Below are positions 1 to 10,366 of a stretch of DNA of 64,000 bases, in pieces (position 1 is the stretch's first letter; each line of letters opens with the position of its first letter). This DNA is from Isoetes taiwanensis (lineage: Eukaryota > Streptophyta > Lycopodiopsida > Isoetales > Isoetaceae), in assembly GCA_021234155.1 (NCBI GenBank), contig JAJEKV010000022.1, forward strand, positions 7,967,961 to 8,031,960, in the 5' to 3' direction. The translations under genes were made by a program, and so were the position numbers. The notes beneath the pieces are model-generated. The model was given only the letters and a program-made list of their open reading frames with translations. It was not told where the DNA came from and made no database searches.

Positions 1-2190
1 GGCAATGATCCATTCTTCGTAATTTAGTACAAGGCAGAAATTTCTTCGCTTTCACCCCACCCATAGATGGTTTACAAGGAACCTTGCCTCCCTTCTTAGG
101 ATCTTGCGAGGATTTTATAGTCACCACTATGAAGACCAAGATCCCGGCACGCTTCTCAACATCTTTCATACACTTTTCTCCTCGGGTGATTGTGGAGACT
201 TATTCCAAGCAAAAAGAATGCTCATGTACACCATCTTATCCACTATTCTTAGAAAGGCATGGAGAGTGCAAATATGTACTCTCTTCACAGAATTGCAAGC
301 ACGGGGATCAAAGTTTTGTCCTCCTTCTCACGCGTTGGTTCAAAGATCCCGGTCACATTCGAGAGTACTCATTCCCTTCCCTTATCATCTACCCTAGCAT
401 ACAAGCAAGAAGGACATGCGTGGGTAGTCTTACCAGAACCATGTTTCATGTTATACATGCACTTGATGGTCTTTAGATCAGCAGCCAGATGCCATTCAAC
501 CTCGTAATCTCCGTATCCAGGAACCTGAAGCTTCTCTCCGACTCCATGAGCAGCAATAATAGTAGGAATAGGTGTCTGTTGAAAGACCCACTGAAGAACA
601 CCATGATTTTCTTCCAAGATTTTGAAATATCCCTATCCACCAAATATGGTCCTCGATTGAACAGAGAACTTCCCTTCCTCATTATCGAGGTGACAACGCC
701 TGTTCATTAATGTCGAGAAAACCCTCTCATACTTTTCACCTTTGATCAGTTCCATCTCATCCAACTTTATAGCAATTTGGAGTTTCCCTCCACATTCTTC
801 CACTTTCATATCATAGAAGCGAACTAATAGAAGAAGCATTTTAGAGAGATCCATCCAACAATTATTCTTCTCATTAAGAACAAATAGATCATTTCCGGAG
901 CCACCCTCCTTCTTACTTTTCCCAAAGGATTAGTGATCCCAAGTGCACGGATGTGGTGATCCGGTACATCTCTCCCAAATGTTCGTGTACTTACGCATTC
1001 CTCTTTGTTCTCTTGCTTTGCTCGACATAAATCGAAGTCTTGGCGAAGATGGTCTTCGTAATACCCCTCGTTGCTTGATACCATCCCGCAAACATCTAAA
1101 GAGAGCAATGTAAGCTTGTCGACCGATACCCACATTGTCACATAATTCTTGCATGTTATCAACACTTTGACTCTTTCCCAATTCAAGAAGCACTGCTCGA
1201 AGAATAAAATTTTCTTAAATGGTTAGCTCGCAGGAAGCTTCAACATATCTATAACATCATCTTTAGTTACAAGCTTTTTCAACAAACTAGCCATATTACA
1301 AGGTTTTCTCTTCTTCTTTTCAGCCATAGTAGGATCCACCAGATTTTTAATAGCGTGGATCCTTCTTCGAGAGCCCCCACCACTAGGGGCAAGTATATTT
1401 AGGGCCTTCAGTTCTTTTTTCCTCTCCCTCATGCCCAGTGGTGTCATTTTCAGTCTTTTTAACTTCCTCTCCAGTTTGTCATTGTCCTCAGAGCATCTCT
1501 TCAATCCTTGTTTAAGTGACTCCACCTCCATAAGCAACCTTTGATTGGAAGCTTGCAGTTCTTCTGTATTCTTAGACCTGTTGGTTAAGAAATAGTTACA
1601 CTGTTGGAGGTAATTACAATGTGCTACCATATTGCAATGCACTCCACACAATTGATTGTACATTGTTCTCAAATGCACATCGGAATTACTTGAAATATTA
1701 TTGCAATAGCCAAGCAGACCTTGATTACCCTTACAGGCAAAATGAATAAGCCCCGATGGAGAATGAAATTCAGGATGTCTTCTGGTGATCGGATCGATGG
1801 GATACAGTTCCCCACGCGCCCAGAGATCAATATTCATTGCACCAGAAGCTCGAAGAGCATTCTCATCGACCTGTTCCTTCCGATTATATTGATTTTTATA
1901 GGGCAAGCAGTTCTTGGGCACCTCCACCCGAATTGGCCTTTCGGTCTCGATTCAAAAAAAGAATTACTCATTGTCATTGGCCAAAATTAATAGAACACGC
2001 TTACCTCGCCATAGATCGAATTCGTGAGTCGCTGATCGCTTCCAGAGCTCCACAGTCCGACGACCAAATTGATGCAATTCTTTGCCAAAATACGAAGGAA
2101 AACTAGAGAATTCCTTCAGATTTGGGCGAGGATTGACATCAAAACTAAATTCGAAATGCCCTCCAAAGCTTTGGCGCCCAATTGAGGCAT
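1..2190 (-). pseudogene. Transposase-like gene of the large element, copy A (partial, frameshifted)
   Basis: The probable start is the ATG at 2190 (MPQLGAK), followed by a short first exon, a small GT..AG intron near 1950-2020, and a long open stretch at 1223-1927. That stretch is 234 residues and includes a coiled-coil rich in Lys, Glu and Leu, then a basic segment (AEKKKRKPC). The reading then changes frame several times towards lower coordinates: GKSQSVDNMQELCDNVG near 1150, DLSKMLLLLVRFYDMKVEEC near 830, and WHLAADLKTIKC near 480 followed by HACPSCLYAR. An Asp in an ADLK context followed by a CxxC pair is reminiscent of DDE-type transposase cores, but I cannot place it in a named superfamily. 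The frameshifts make it non-functional here. The 3' end lies outside the window. Confidence 0.6.
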
Positions 2191-2444
2191 TCTTGAGGCG
2201 TCCCGCTCGAAGCTACTCCTTGTAGCTTCAGTTCGGTGGGAAGGTGGGGGGAGGAGGGATTTAGGCGTAATGAGTAAAACAACAAGTAATAATGACGTTT
2301 ACCAGGTTCGGTTTCTCCAGGGCTGAGGTTCGGTTGAGGTTCGTGGGGGCTTTTTGCCCATACCTGCAGGTTCGGGTACCAACTAAAATCCAAATTTGGG
2401 AATGGCTTACAAGGGCGTTAATAGACTCCACCAAACCTCTAATG
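1..2444 (-). mobile_element. Large unclassified DNA transposon, copy A (terminal 2.4 kb, runs off the left edge)
   Basis: This stretch is the reverse complement of the first 2.4 kb of the element at 25702-36315. Long alignable blocks run from the terminus through the promoter region and the transposase-like gene, with scattered substitutions and small indels. The terminus is sharply defined: both copies share sequence up to an outermost CATTAGAG and diverge at the next base. Here the next base begins a phosphoglycerate dehydrogenase exon, whereas in copy B it is a GATA microsatellite. The rest of copy A would lie left of the window. Copy A has the better-preserved coiled-coil exon, copy B the better-preserved Cys-rich exon. 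Confidence 0.85.
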
Positions 2445-3370
2445 TGTTGGATGTTTTTACAGAAGAACCCCTCCAAAGGAGTAAACTTGTGCAGCATGAG
2501 AATGTGATTCTCACACCTCATCTTGGAGCAAGCACTGTGGAAGCCCAGGTATGTCTTTAAGTACAGTATTTAATTTAACTTTACGACAATGTAATCTGTT
2601 AATTTTATCGATGTTTCGCCTGAGGTATCTAGCTTTTGACACTCCATTTTAGTCTGGAATACATCTAACTCTGGTTTATTGCTTGTAAAAACGTGTCTTA
2701 GGTGTTGACTGAGCTTGCCCCATTTGTCACGCTGGCTGAAAAGTTAGGCAAGTTAGCCGTGCAGGTAGTGTCTGGTGGAGCTGGGATAAAAGATGTTGAG
2801 GTAAGCTACTATTCTTGTCGTGACCCAGATGACTTGGATACACGTCTACTTCGAGCCATGATTGTGAAGGGTATTGTTGAGCCTGGTATTAACCTGGTAA
2901 ATGTTGACTATATTGCAAGGCAACGTGGAATGAAAATTACAGCGAAAAGAATACCATCAGACGACTGAACTGAAGACGACTGAACTGATGTTCCCGTAGA
3001 GGCCATAGAAGTTAAGATCAATCATGTTGAATCAAAGTTCTCAAGCGCAGTGTCTGACAGTGGTGATATACCTTTGGAAGGAAGGATCAGAGATGGTGTT
3101 CCACATCCATCAAAAGTTGGAGGATTCAGCATTGATGCTAGCTTGGAAGGGTCTGTCATTCTTTGTAGGCAAGAGGATCAGCCAGGTATGATAGACAAGG
3201 TTGGAAGCATTTTAGGCAATTCAAATGTGACTGTCAGTTTTATAAGTGTTGGAAGAATGTCTCCTCGCAAACAAGTTGTGATGGCAATTGGGGTGGATGA
3301 TGAAAAGGAGGTTCTGCAGGAAATTGGCTCCATTCTTACTATAGAAGAATTCGTGTTCCTGAGTTTATAA
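2445..3370 (+). pseudogene. PGDH: D-3-phosphoglycerate dehydrogenase, 3' fragment (pseudogene)
   Basis: The family catalyses the first step of the phosphorylated serine pathway in plastids (3-phosphoglycerate to 3-phosphohydroxypyruvate, NAD-dependent). Exon 2445-2548 reads [20 protein letters not shown] then LTPHLGAS, the end of the NAD-binding/catalytic domain including the active-site HLGA motif. A GT..AG intron (2549-2701) follows, then exon 2702-3370 with the intervening ASB-like domain and the C-terminal ACT domain (CRQEDQPGMIDKVGSILG, ending EEFVFLSL). About 30 residues expected between EAQ and VLTEL (the EGVAIEIAEAV segment) are missing, so an exon has been lost. Two in-frame TGA codons at 2966 and 2981 sit in a perfect 15-bp tandem duplication. 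Everything 5' is replaced by the terminus of a transposon. The gene is dead here. Confidence 0.9.
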
Positions 3371-3668
3371 AACGAACTTGGATACTTATCTGATGCATTA
3401 ACGGAGTTGTAGCAATCAAGGAGGTAGGGGTGAGCTTATAATTTTTCTCTTTTCTATAAGCTTGTTTTCCTGAATTTTCTTAAGAGTAGATAGTAGAATA
3501 ATCTCAGAAGTGGCTAAAGCAGTTTTGAAGTGAGGCTCATTTTCCTTGAATAACGCAGAACCCACATTGGGTCTTCAAATTGTTCACCTATTATGTCCCT
3601 GCTTTTGTTTCAAAAGAAGGGAGCCATTTACCTTTTAGAAGTTATTTGCTGCTTGGAAATAGAGAAGA
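3371..3668. other. Intergenic, 3' flank of the PGDH fragment
   Basis: AT-rich sequence after the PGDH stop codon. It is probably former 3' UTR. I see no gene or repeat in it. Confidence 0.5.
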
Positions 3669-3773
3669 GGAGGTTAACCCTCCCCTTGAGGGGATTATGA
3701 GAAATAAACCCTCGAGGCCGGGAGGCCGAGAGGGTTATTTCCCATGATCCCCGAGAGGGGAGGGTTGACCTCC
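3669..3773. repeat. Foldback (inverted repeat), about 105 bp
   Basis: Two arms of about 50 bases are imperfect reverse complements. The left arm starts GGAGGTTAACCCTCCCC, the right arm ends GGGGAGGGTTGACCTCC, and the centre is GAGGCCGGGAGGCC. It could be a foldback MITE or the terminus of a larger element; its right edge touches the inverted-repeat element that follows. Confidence 0.7.
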
Positions 3774-4713
3774 CTTAAACCTAGGTCCGAGCAAATTCCT
3801 CAGCTGTTAACTTCGACAGAGCAGAAAAAAGAGGATGATCCGGCCGAGCAAATTCTTAAGCTGTTCACTACAACAGAGCAAAAAGAGCCAGCCGAGCAAA
3901 TCCTTAAAACATCGTGAACTTTTCGTGGGGGATTTTTTAAGCTTCAAAAGACGTAAGAAAGAATGCTCAAATTTAATACTGAGTTTGCTTGGAGAGATCT
4001 CTTCAATGGCTGGTATGTGCGCTCATCATCCCGCATTCTTGCACATAAGCACTTGGCCCTTATGTTGTCATCAATGCCTACGCTCAACACCAACACCTAC
4101 ATGCAAAATTTATCCGCAAAAACGAAACTTAAATTAGGAACATCTTATGAATCTGATGTATAAATATCGTATATGCAGAAATTGAATCTGATGTATCGAT
4201 AAAAAGATTGGATATATGAAGAGAAACGAGGGATTCAAGAGATTCAAGACTCAAGATCCAAAGTCGATGGATTTATACCTTGGGGTGCGGAAATAAACAT
4301 CTCACGACGAGACACGGTAGCAAGAATAAGATTCGGTGACAGATTTGGAAGTTCTTTTGTGGGAAACAGATTGCATGCCGGTTTTGCGGTCTTGGGATCG
4401 AAGTTTCCATGCTAAATTCGTGGCAAAAGGATGCGCAGACAGATACAAGCGGCTATGCCAAAGATATATCTCATCCAAGCGGAGCTATGGCAAGGCAAGC
4501 ACGGGCACTGCTATGGCGAAGACATACCTCATCCAAGCGCAGCTATGGCGGAAGGCATATTCTCCTACAAGGAATATCCAAGAGATTATCGGGATAATTC
4601 ATAGGATATTCGTTAGAAGAAGAATATTCGGGAGGTTACATGAAATAACCTGCTAAGATCCAACGGTCGTGAACGGTCTGATCCTTAGAATTTGCAAGGA
4701 CCTAGGTTTAAGG
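3773..4713. mobile_element. Small non-autonomous element with terminal inverted repeats
   Basis: The ends are inverted copies of a 26-bp sequence beginning CCTTAAACCTAGGTCC and ending GCAAATTC, with two mismatches. The interior (~0.9 kb) has no recognisable protein. It contains a degenerate ~54-bp tandem repeat at 3787-3920 (GAGCAAATTC...CAGAGCA) and a second near 4480-4560 built on ATCCAAGCGSAGCTATGGC. I could not see a clear target-site duplication, so the exact limits and superfamily are open. Confidence 0.6.
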
Positions 4714-5081
4714 TGATTGTAAGCCGCAACTGCTATTCCATTCGTATCCTTAATTTAAAGTTGTCATATTAAGAAATGCCAAACCTCAAGTGAACCTGCG
4801 AATGCTGGAGACTGGTTATTCTCAACCTCTAGACAACTATGGCAACTAATTCCTAATAAGACAATTCTTTGTTTGCTTAGAATATGATCTGCAAGTTTTA
4901 AAAGCTGTTTAAGGACAGAAACCAATTACTCCGAGGCAAGTTGAAACCATAGTTGCAAGGTTGTTTTAGGAGAAACGTCCTTTCTGGAATTTTAAAAATT
5001 ACCGTTCTCAAGGTTCCAGAGGTGGTTGAGTTTGTGTAAGCGTGTTTGTTTAACTCATTTAGGCAAGGAGACATGCGTTGT

Positions 5082-5175
5082 GATGAGACAAGATAATGGT
5101 AGCGTCTATATATTCATAAAAATGGAACGATGAGGCAAGATAATGGTAGCGTCTATATATTCATAAAAATGGAAC
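5082..5175. repeat. 47-bp tandem duplication
   Basis: Two nearly identical 47-bp units (5082-5128 and 5129-5175) starting GATGAGRCAAGATAATGG and differing by a single base. It is a recent local duplication with no coding content. The rest of 4714-5716 is AT-rich with no gene that I can support. Confidence 0.85.
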
Positions 5176-5716
5176 AAAGAGCAAACGTGGACGCATCATT
5201 CAAAAATCACATGCACAAGGATGAATAAAAAAACTACATGTCTTTAACAAGGAAGATAAAAGGAATGCTTTTCTATTACTTCCCATGCTCGGTGGACAAT
5301 TACTTCTATAACATATAATTATTATAATAAGTCAGATTCTAGAATGTTCTATAATTGGATATTAAAATGTAAATATTTCAATGGTGCGTCTAACACGAAG
5401 CTACTAGAAGGTTCCAAGAAGTATCGCGGCCTTTCTGGAGCTAAGCATGAAGTTCTGGCGCCTTCTAAAATAGTCTAGATAGTTTTTGGGTTGCCCCTAG
5501 GGGGGCAAACCCTTGTTTATGTGGGTTTATGGCATATCCTAGGTATATGCTAGAATATACCTAGGATATGTTGATGACTGCTCCAGGGTGCAAATTTTTC
5601 TAGGGCTTTTTTGCTTGGGCATTTTGTTCTTTTTCTACCATTTCGATACTAATAAGAAGACAAACGAAATTATAGACTACAACTTGCTCATATTGGACAC
5701 AAAACTTGCTCATAGT

Positions 5717-6640
5717 CTAATTGGATGGGAATTGTATGACAAGTCTTGTATCCATGGTACACTTTGGAAGACAATAGTATATCATAGCATTGCATAATGA
5801 TATACAATGTGGTTGTTCTTTGCAGTATGCACAAGTGACTGAGCCATGTGCATCACATATAGGACCAACATCTGGTCTAACATGAATACTACCACTCCAC
5901 TGCAAGGAATTATGCTCACCTTTACTAAGAAAGTAATCACAACATGGATTCTGACATTGAAGGTAGCCACCACAATATGCAAGTCTCACAGTACCTTCAA
6001 GTGCAGGAGTGTTAGTGTGATTGTAAGTTGTCCACATATGTGGATCTTGATTTTGTTGCATTCCCTCCATGCTACCCCCCGCTTCTTGTTGGCTAGGTAA
6101 TTCAAACACAATTCTGCCATCATAGTAAGGTGGCAAACAAGCAAGCTTCCTAGGTTCCTTCACTTCCATCAAGATTCTTTTAAGCTTGCTATTACCACTC
6201 TGAAGTAACATCTTTGTGAAGGTTGAGTTGTACCCTTTCATTGAATCTGATGATGAAGAAGATGACGATTCTAAATTTATTATTCTAGTGGGCTTATCTG
6301 GTAACAGGCCACCATACACAATCACTGTGTTACCATACCATGCGTCGATCTTGTAACAATGGGTGCCTGCATCATTCTTGCATTCTTCCAACACATTGGA
6401 AAGACATTGTGGACCATATCCATTTTGAACAACACACAAGGCATCTATTGGGAAGTGAAAGAAGGATGCCAAAGCTTTGCTCTCTAGATTGCAAATTCCA
6501 CCCACGAAAGGCATTGTCATTTCCTGTTCTCTTCCCCACCCTCTTACTGTGACGCGACTTTCCATGAAGGAACAAACTGAAAGAATGGACAAGGATAGCC
6601 GGAACACATGGATATTTGATTTTAAAAAACCGTTAAGCAA
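5717..6640 (-). CDS. Cys/His-rich transposon-type protein (zinc-binding domain), possibly truncated
   Basis: This is an uninterrupted frame of about 307 codons. An internal Met (MESRVTVRGW, about 6565) is an alternative start. The N-terminal half has a Ser run (about residues 125-132). The C-terminal third is Cys-rich: LAYCGGYLQCQNPCCDYFL, then NSLQWSGS, then VTCAYCKEQPHCISLC. It ends in MDTRLVIQF where a His-x-His would be expected in GCM/FLYWCH-like zinc domains. I recall this Cys pattern from uncharacterised transposon-like proteins of non-seed plants, but cannot name a family. No host role can be assigned. The stop just after the Cys block suggests a truncated transposase N-terminus. Alternatively it is a lineage-specific host protein. 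Confidence 0.45.
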   Translation of the reverse strand: MLNGFLKSNIHVFRLSLSILSVCSFMESRVTVRGWGREQEMTMPFVGGICNLESKALASFFHFPIDALCVVQNGYGPQCLSNVLEECKNDAGTHCYKIDAWYGNTVIVYGGLLPDKPTRIINLESSSSSSSDSMKGYNSTFTKMLLQSGNSKLKRILMEVKEPRKLACLPPYYDGRIVFELPSQQEAGGSMEGMQQNQDPHMWTTYNHTNTPALEGTVRLAYCGGYLQCQNPCCDYFLSKGEHNSLQWSGSIHVRPDVGPICDAHGSVTCAYCKEQPHCISLCNAMIYYCLPKCTMDTRLVIQFPSN

Positions 6641-6699
6641 GTCATTAATTGATTCCTTTAAAATAATATACCCGATTTAACGGAGAAATATGCCAACCA

Positions 6700-6850
6700 A
6701 CGTCATTTTTTAACGTTATAATAACGTACATTTGTAATAATAACGTACATTTGTAACGTTCGTTAACATTTGTTAACCTTGTTCAAGCCATAGGCACCAT
6801 ACATGTTTAACATTTTTTATTAACAGTGTTAAACGTTACATTTTTTAATG
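6700..6850. repeat. AT-rich short repeats (AACGTACATTTGTAA)
   Basis: Reiterated AACGTTATAATAACGTACATTTGTAA units and variants of GTTAAC lie upstream of the COI1 fragment. This is low-complexity sequence with no coding potential. Confidence 0.6.
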
Positions 6851-7040
6851 TGGATCGTACTATAGGCAAAAAATCGAGCCCTAAATTGGCACGGTCCGAT
6901 TAATCTACCCAAGGGGTGTAGATGATGTCACGTTAAAAGCCTTTTTAGCTAAAAAAAAAGAGCAAAAAAAAAAAGGGTTTGGACGTATTAGGGTTCTGTT
7001 TTTTTTTTGTGGCTATGGCGGCCACGGCAGCCACGGTGCC

Positions 7041-7490
7041 AAGGGAAAACCTAGGCCCTATGATTTTGCTTTGCTTCCCAAAGATTGGGGTGGGTTTGCT
7101 CGGCCATGGATTCTGGAGATTACCAAGGCGGCTATACAATTTAAGGCTCATCCTGCCCTTCAATCCATTCATCTTCGCCGCCTCAAAGTTATTGATGAAT
7201 ACCTGATACCCATAGCCCGCACATTTTCTAGCTCATTGCAGGTATTTAGATTGGATAAGTGTACTGGATTTACGACCAAGGGTGTCCGTGCTGTAGCCCA
7301 TTGCTGTAGGTATGCTTTCGCCATTTCTTCTTTGTTATGCCATTGCTGTGACATACTATGCATAGTAATTTTGAGAGCTTTTTATGATGCAGAGGGTTAA
7401 AGGAGCTATACCTGGAAGAAAGTTTGATTGAAGACCTGGATGGAGAATGGTTTAATGAGCTCACCTTGCATAATTCGCAGCTGCAAACCC
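7041..7490 (+). pseudogene. COI1: COI1-type F-box/LRR jasmonate receptor, internal fragment
   Basis: Two exons match the LRR region of CORONATINE INSENSITIVE 1, the F-box receptor for jasmonate-type ligands within SCF ubiquitin ligases. The first (7041-7309) reads KGKPRPYDFALLPKDWGGF, then PWILEI, then LQVFRLDKCTGFTTKG and ends VAHCC. A GT..AG intron (7310-7392) follows, then GLKELYLEESLIEDLDGEW and NELTLHNSQ (from 7393). After about 7490 the homology stops and a coiled-coil-like Gln-rich stretch takes over, ending at a TAG. There is no F-box upstream and none of the remaining LRRs downstream, so this is about 115 of roughly 590 residues of the family. The splice sites and the frame are still clean, so the truncation may be fairly recent. 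Confidence 0.8.
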
Positions 7491-10366
7491 ACCCCTATCT
7501 AGATGCCAGCATATTACAGGAGCTTACATATTGCAGGCAGTTGATGCAAGAGATGCAATAGCAAAGGCAAACCCTTCTTTCTATGATGCAAGATAATGGG
7601 GTCTTCTTCCATGTAAGTTTGAATATTTTGTTCCGTTTAAATGTCTTCTTGAGGTAGCAGAAACTTACACTATCATCCACTGTCAAATACCTTTTCCGCA
7701 GCGCAAAGGTAGCCCTACACATTTTGTGCGATATCTCTGCTTAGAAAGCTCTGTTTGGTGTGAAATTTGATGCGTTTTGAAGCTGCTCAAGAGAACTTCT
7801 TGGAAAAGTCTATTTTGTTGACTATCAAGGCCGAATGAGATAATATGGAAACTTAAAAAAAAAATATTCATCTTAAAGTTTTTCTCTGTCGCAGCTAAAT
7901 CAAAGTATTACCATGTCTTTGCAGCCAGACAAGCATCTTATGCTTATTAGACAAACAAACATTCTATAAGGCAATATCTATTGCTTCTGCTAACATTCTT
8001 CATGAATGATTTTATTATCTTGCTTCTGGTATTAGCGGTGTTTGTTAGTTTTGTTTTTCTCTGAAGCATCATTCTACAACTCCTCTGATTATGTTGGCAT
8101 GTCGGCATCTGAGGAATATGATTTGCCACGCTGGTGGTAATGTACATCTCCAGGAATGTTATGAATAACACATTATTTAGAGTATTCTATCACTGTAACT
8201 TTTAAGGTCCATGGGAAACGTGGCTTTAGAAATTACAAATAGAGCCACAGCCTGTCACTTTGAAGCTGCATTTTATGGTTTGCAATGATAGTATTTTTAA
8301 TTTCAGAAAGTTGAAGACACCTGTTGTATGCGCTCTTTAATTCTTTTACTCATCTATTATATTTTATTTGCAGACCTTCATGGTCGATAACAAAAATGGA
8401 TGTTGAACAGCATTATTCATCAACTTGGATGTGAAAGACAACCATGAAGAGGTAGCTGGTGGTGCTAAACTTTCAGGGATCGTCTGCAATATCGCAAGAA
8501 CTACTAGCTAGAGTTATATTCAATATCAAGCATATGCATTGTGCTTTTTGTAAGCATGTTACAAGTTTATAGTCCAAGCTACGTTTTAGTGGGGACACCT
8601 GCCAAATTTCTATTGGCTTCAAACGAATTAACCTATCCGCCCTCCATGTTTCACTCATATTCATGTCAGGTTTTGGTGAGATTCTACTTTTGAAAATGCT
8701 AGATAATTGTTAACACTGTATACTCATGGCCATGCTTCATCTTTAATACAGATTTAAACAGTGCATATAATTTTCAACAATACATAATGCAGATGCAGAA
8801 CAAACAGGAGTTAAAAGGAATGCAGGGTAACAGAATCTCTGTGACCAAGGGTTATCATATGAGGTTTTGAAAATTTTCAATCTCTGCCTTAAGGCAAAGT
8901 ATCTGAAAAATAAAGAATGGGAGCTTAGAGCTTCATATCCAAATAAACCCTGCACCTCCAAGATTTTGAGAGATACTTTTGTCTTAGTAACTAATTTCCA
9001 GCTCACTACAAAAACATCTCTGGATTTGTCTACATGTATCTATCTCTGATGTTTATCCTTACAGCCTGTATTACTGGCAACTTCAAATACAATAAAATTT
9101 GCTCATCCAAAGTTTCCAGCACATCCAAGGACAAGTCAACTTAATTGGGCAAGGTAATTTAGTGTTGGTTTCCGTCCTCAATTTGTTCTGATACTGTTTC
9201 AGATGTCAGTAACTTGGACAAGTGGGTATGGAATTGAAGAAAAACAAAATGCACATAACAAAATGAGTAGTTACAAGAAAATTTGAGATCCAATAGTTTG
9301 ATATTCCCTTAAAAAATATAGAACATTGCAAAGTGGACATGAAATTTAACACCGTAGACGTTTATAATCAAATCATTTCGCAAAAGGCTAGAGTAAAATA
9401 TATGTGGTTCTCCATTGCCATTTCATAATGCTTTTAGGTTAATTCCATGAATTTCGTTATTTGCATGCACAATTGTTTGTCCCTCCACAAACAAACGATA
9501 CCGTATAAAAATGCAAAATAGCTTGAACTAAAGATAAGAAATGAGAAGACTAGCTCTCTTTAGTGTGGTCATGGAATTTCTTCTACGCTTTGATCCTGAC
9601 CTCTAGCTCCTATGTTTCTTGCAACAACATTATACAGGCATGACATAGTGTAATTATACTACCATGCATCAAAAGTAAATGTGAACAAATTTATTAAAAG
9701 TAAATGTGAACAAACACAAGAAGTCATGCATTAAAGGTAAATGTGAACAAATTTATTAAAAGTATAGGCTGGCTCGAGCAAATCACAGGGATTCTTCCAG
9801 CAATCACAGGTTTGTATTTTTTCAGAGCTTCATTTTTCATATTCTTCTTTTATAGTCTTCATTCTTCAGAGCTTCATATTCTTCTTTTATATTCTTCATT
9901 CTTCCAGCCGACTGAACTCACAGACCGACTGGGTTCCAGCCCCACTCTGTCGAACCTTTTCTGCTACAATTTTGCCCATTGGATTGAATAAGGTAAGCAT
10001 TTATTTGCAATTTTCTTATCATATAATCACTGGGCGGCACCGACTTGTATAATCACCTGCTTGTATTGGTTCTTGCTGAACCTTTTTGCATCTGAAAAAC
10101 CATCTGCTGAACCATTTTGTTGAACCATCTGCTGAACCATTCTGTGTTTTTCTTTGTATGCATTTCAATGGTCGGTGCCGACTGGCTTGAGATGTACACA
10201 TTTTGCTTGTATTGGTTCTTGCAGGCCCATTTCTTGAAGCATTATAGAGCAGAGCAAATAAGGAACAAATGATAGCTTTGTGGCAAATAGGTAAGCATTA
10301 CTTTCATTACATTCCAAATAGGTTATTTTCAGGATTTTGTAATGAATATCACAAACATGCTTGCAG
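7491..10366. other. Intergenic, no supported gene
   Basis: AT-rich sequence. A short Gln-rich open stretch (QEMQ then QRQTLLSMMQDNG, 7540-7612, followed by GTAAG) might be a captured exon but cannot be assigned. Tandem units of AAAAGTAAATGTGAACAAATT occur at 9670-9765. A 15-bp repeat TGCTGAACCATYTG and inverted copies of GGYGGCACCGACT lie at 10030-10185. Confidence 0.5.

Noticed and set aside
2966-2983. TGA recoding or RNA editing to rescue the PGDH reading frame
   Set aside because: Nuclear mRNA editing of this kind is not expected in plants, the two stops arise from a tandem duplication, and an exon and the 5' half are missing anyway.
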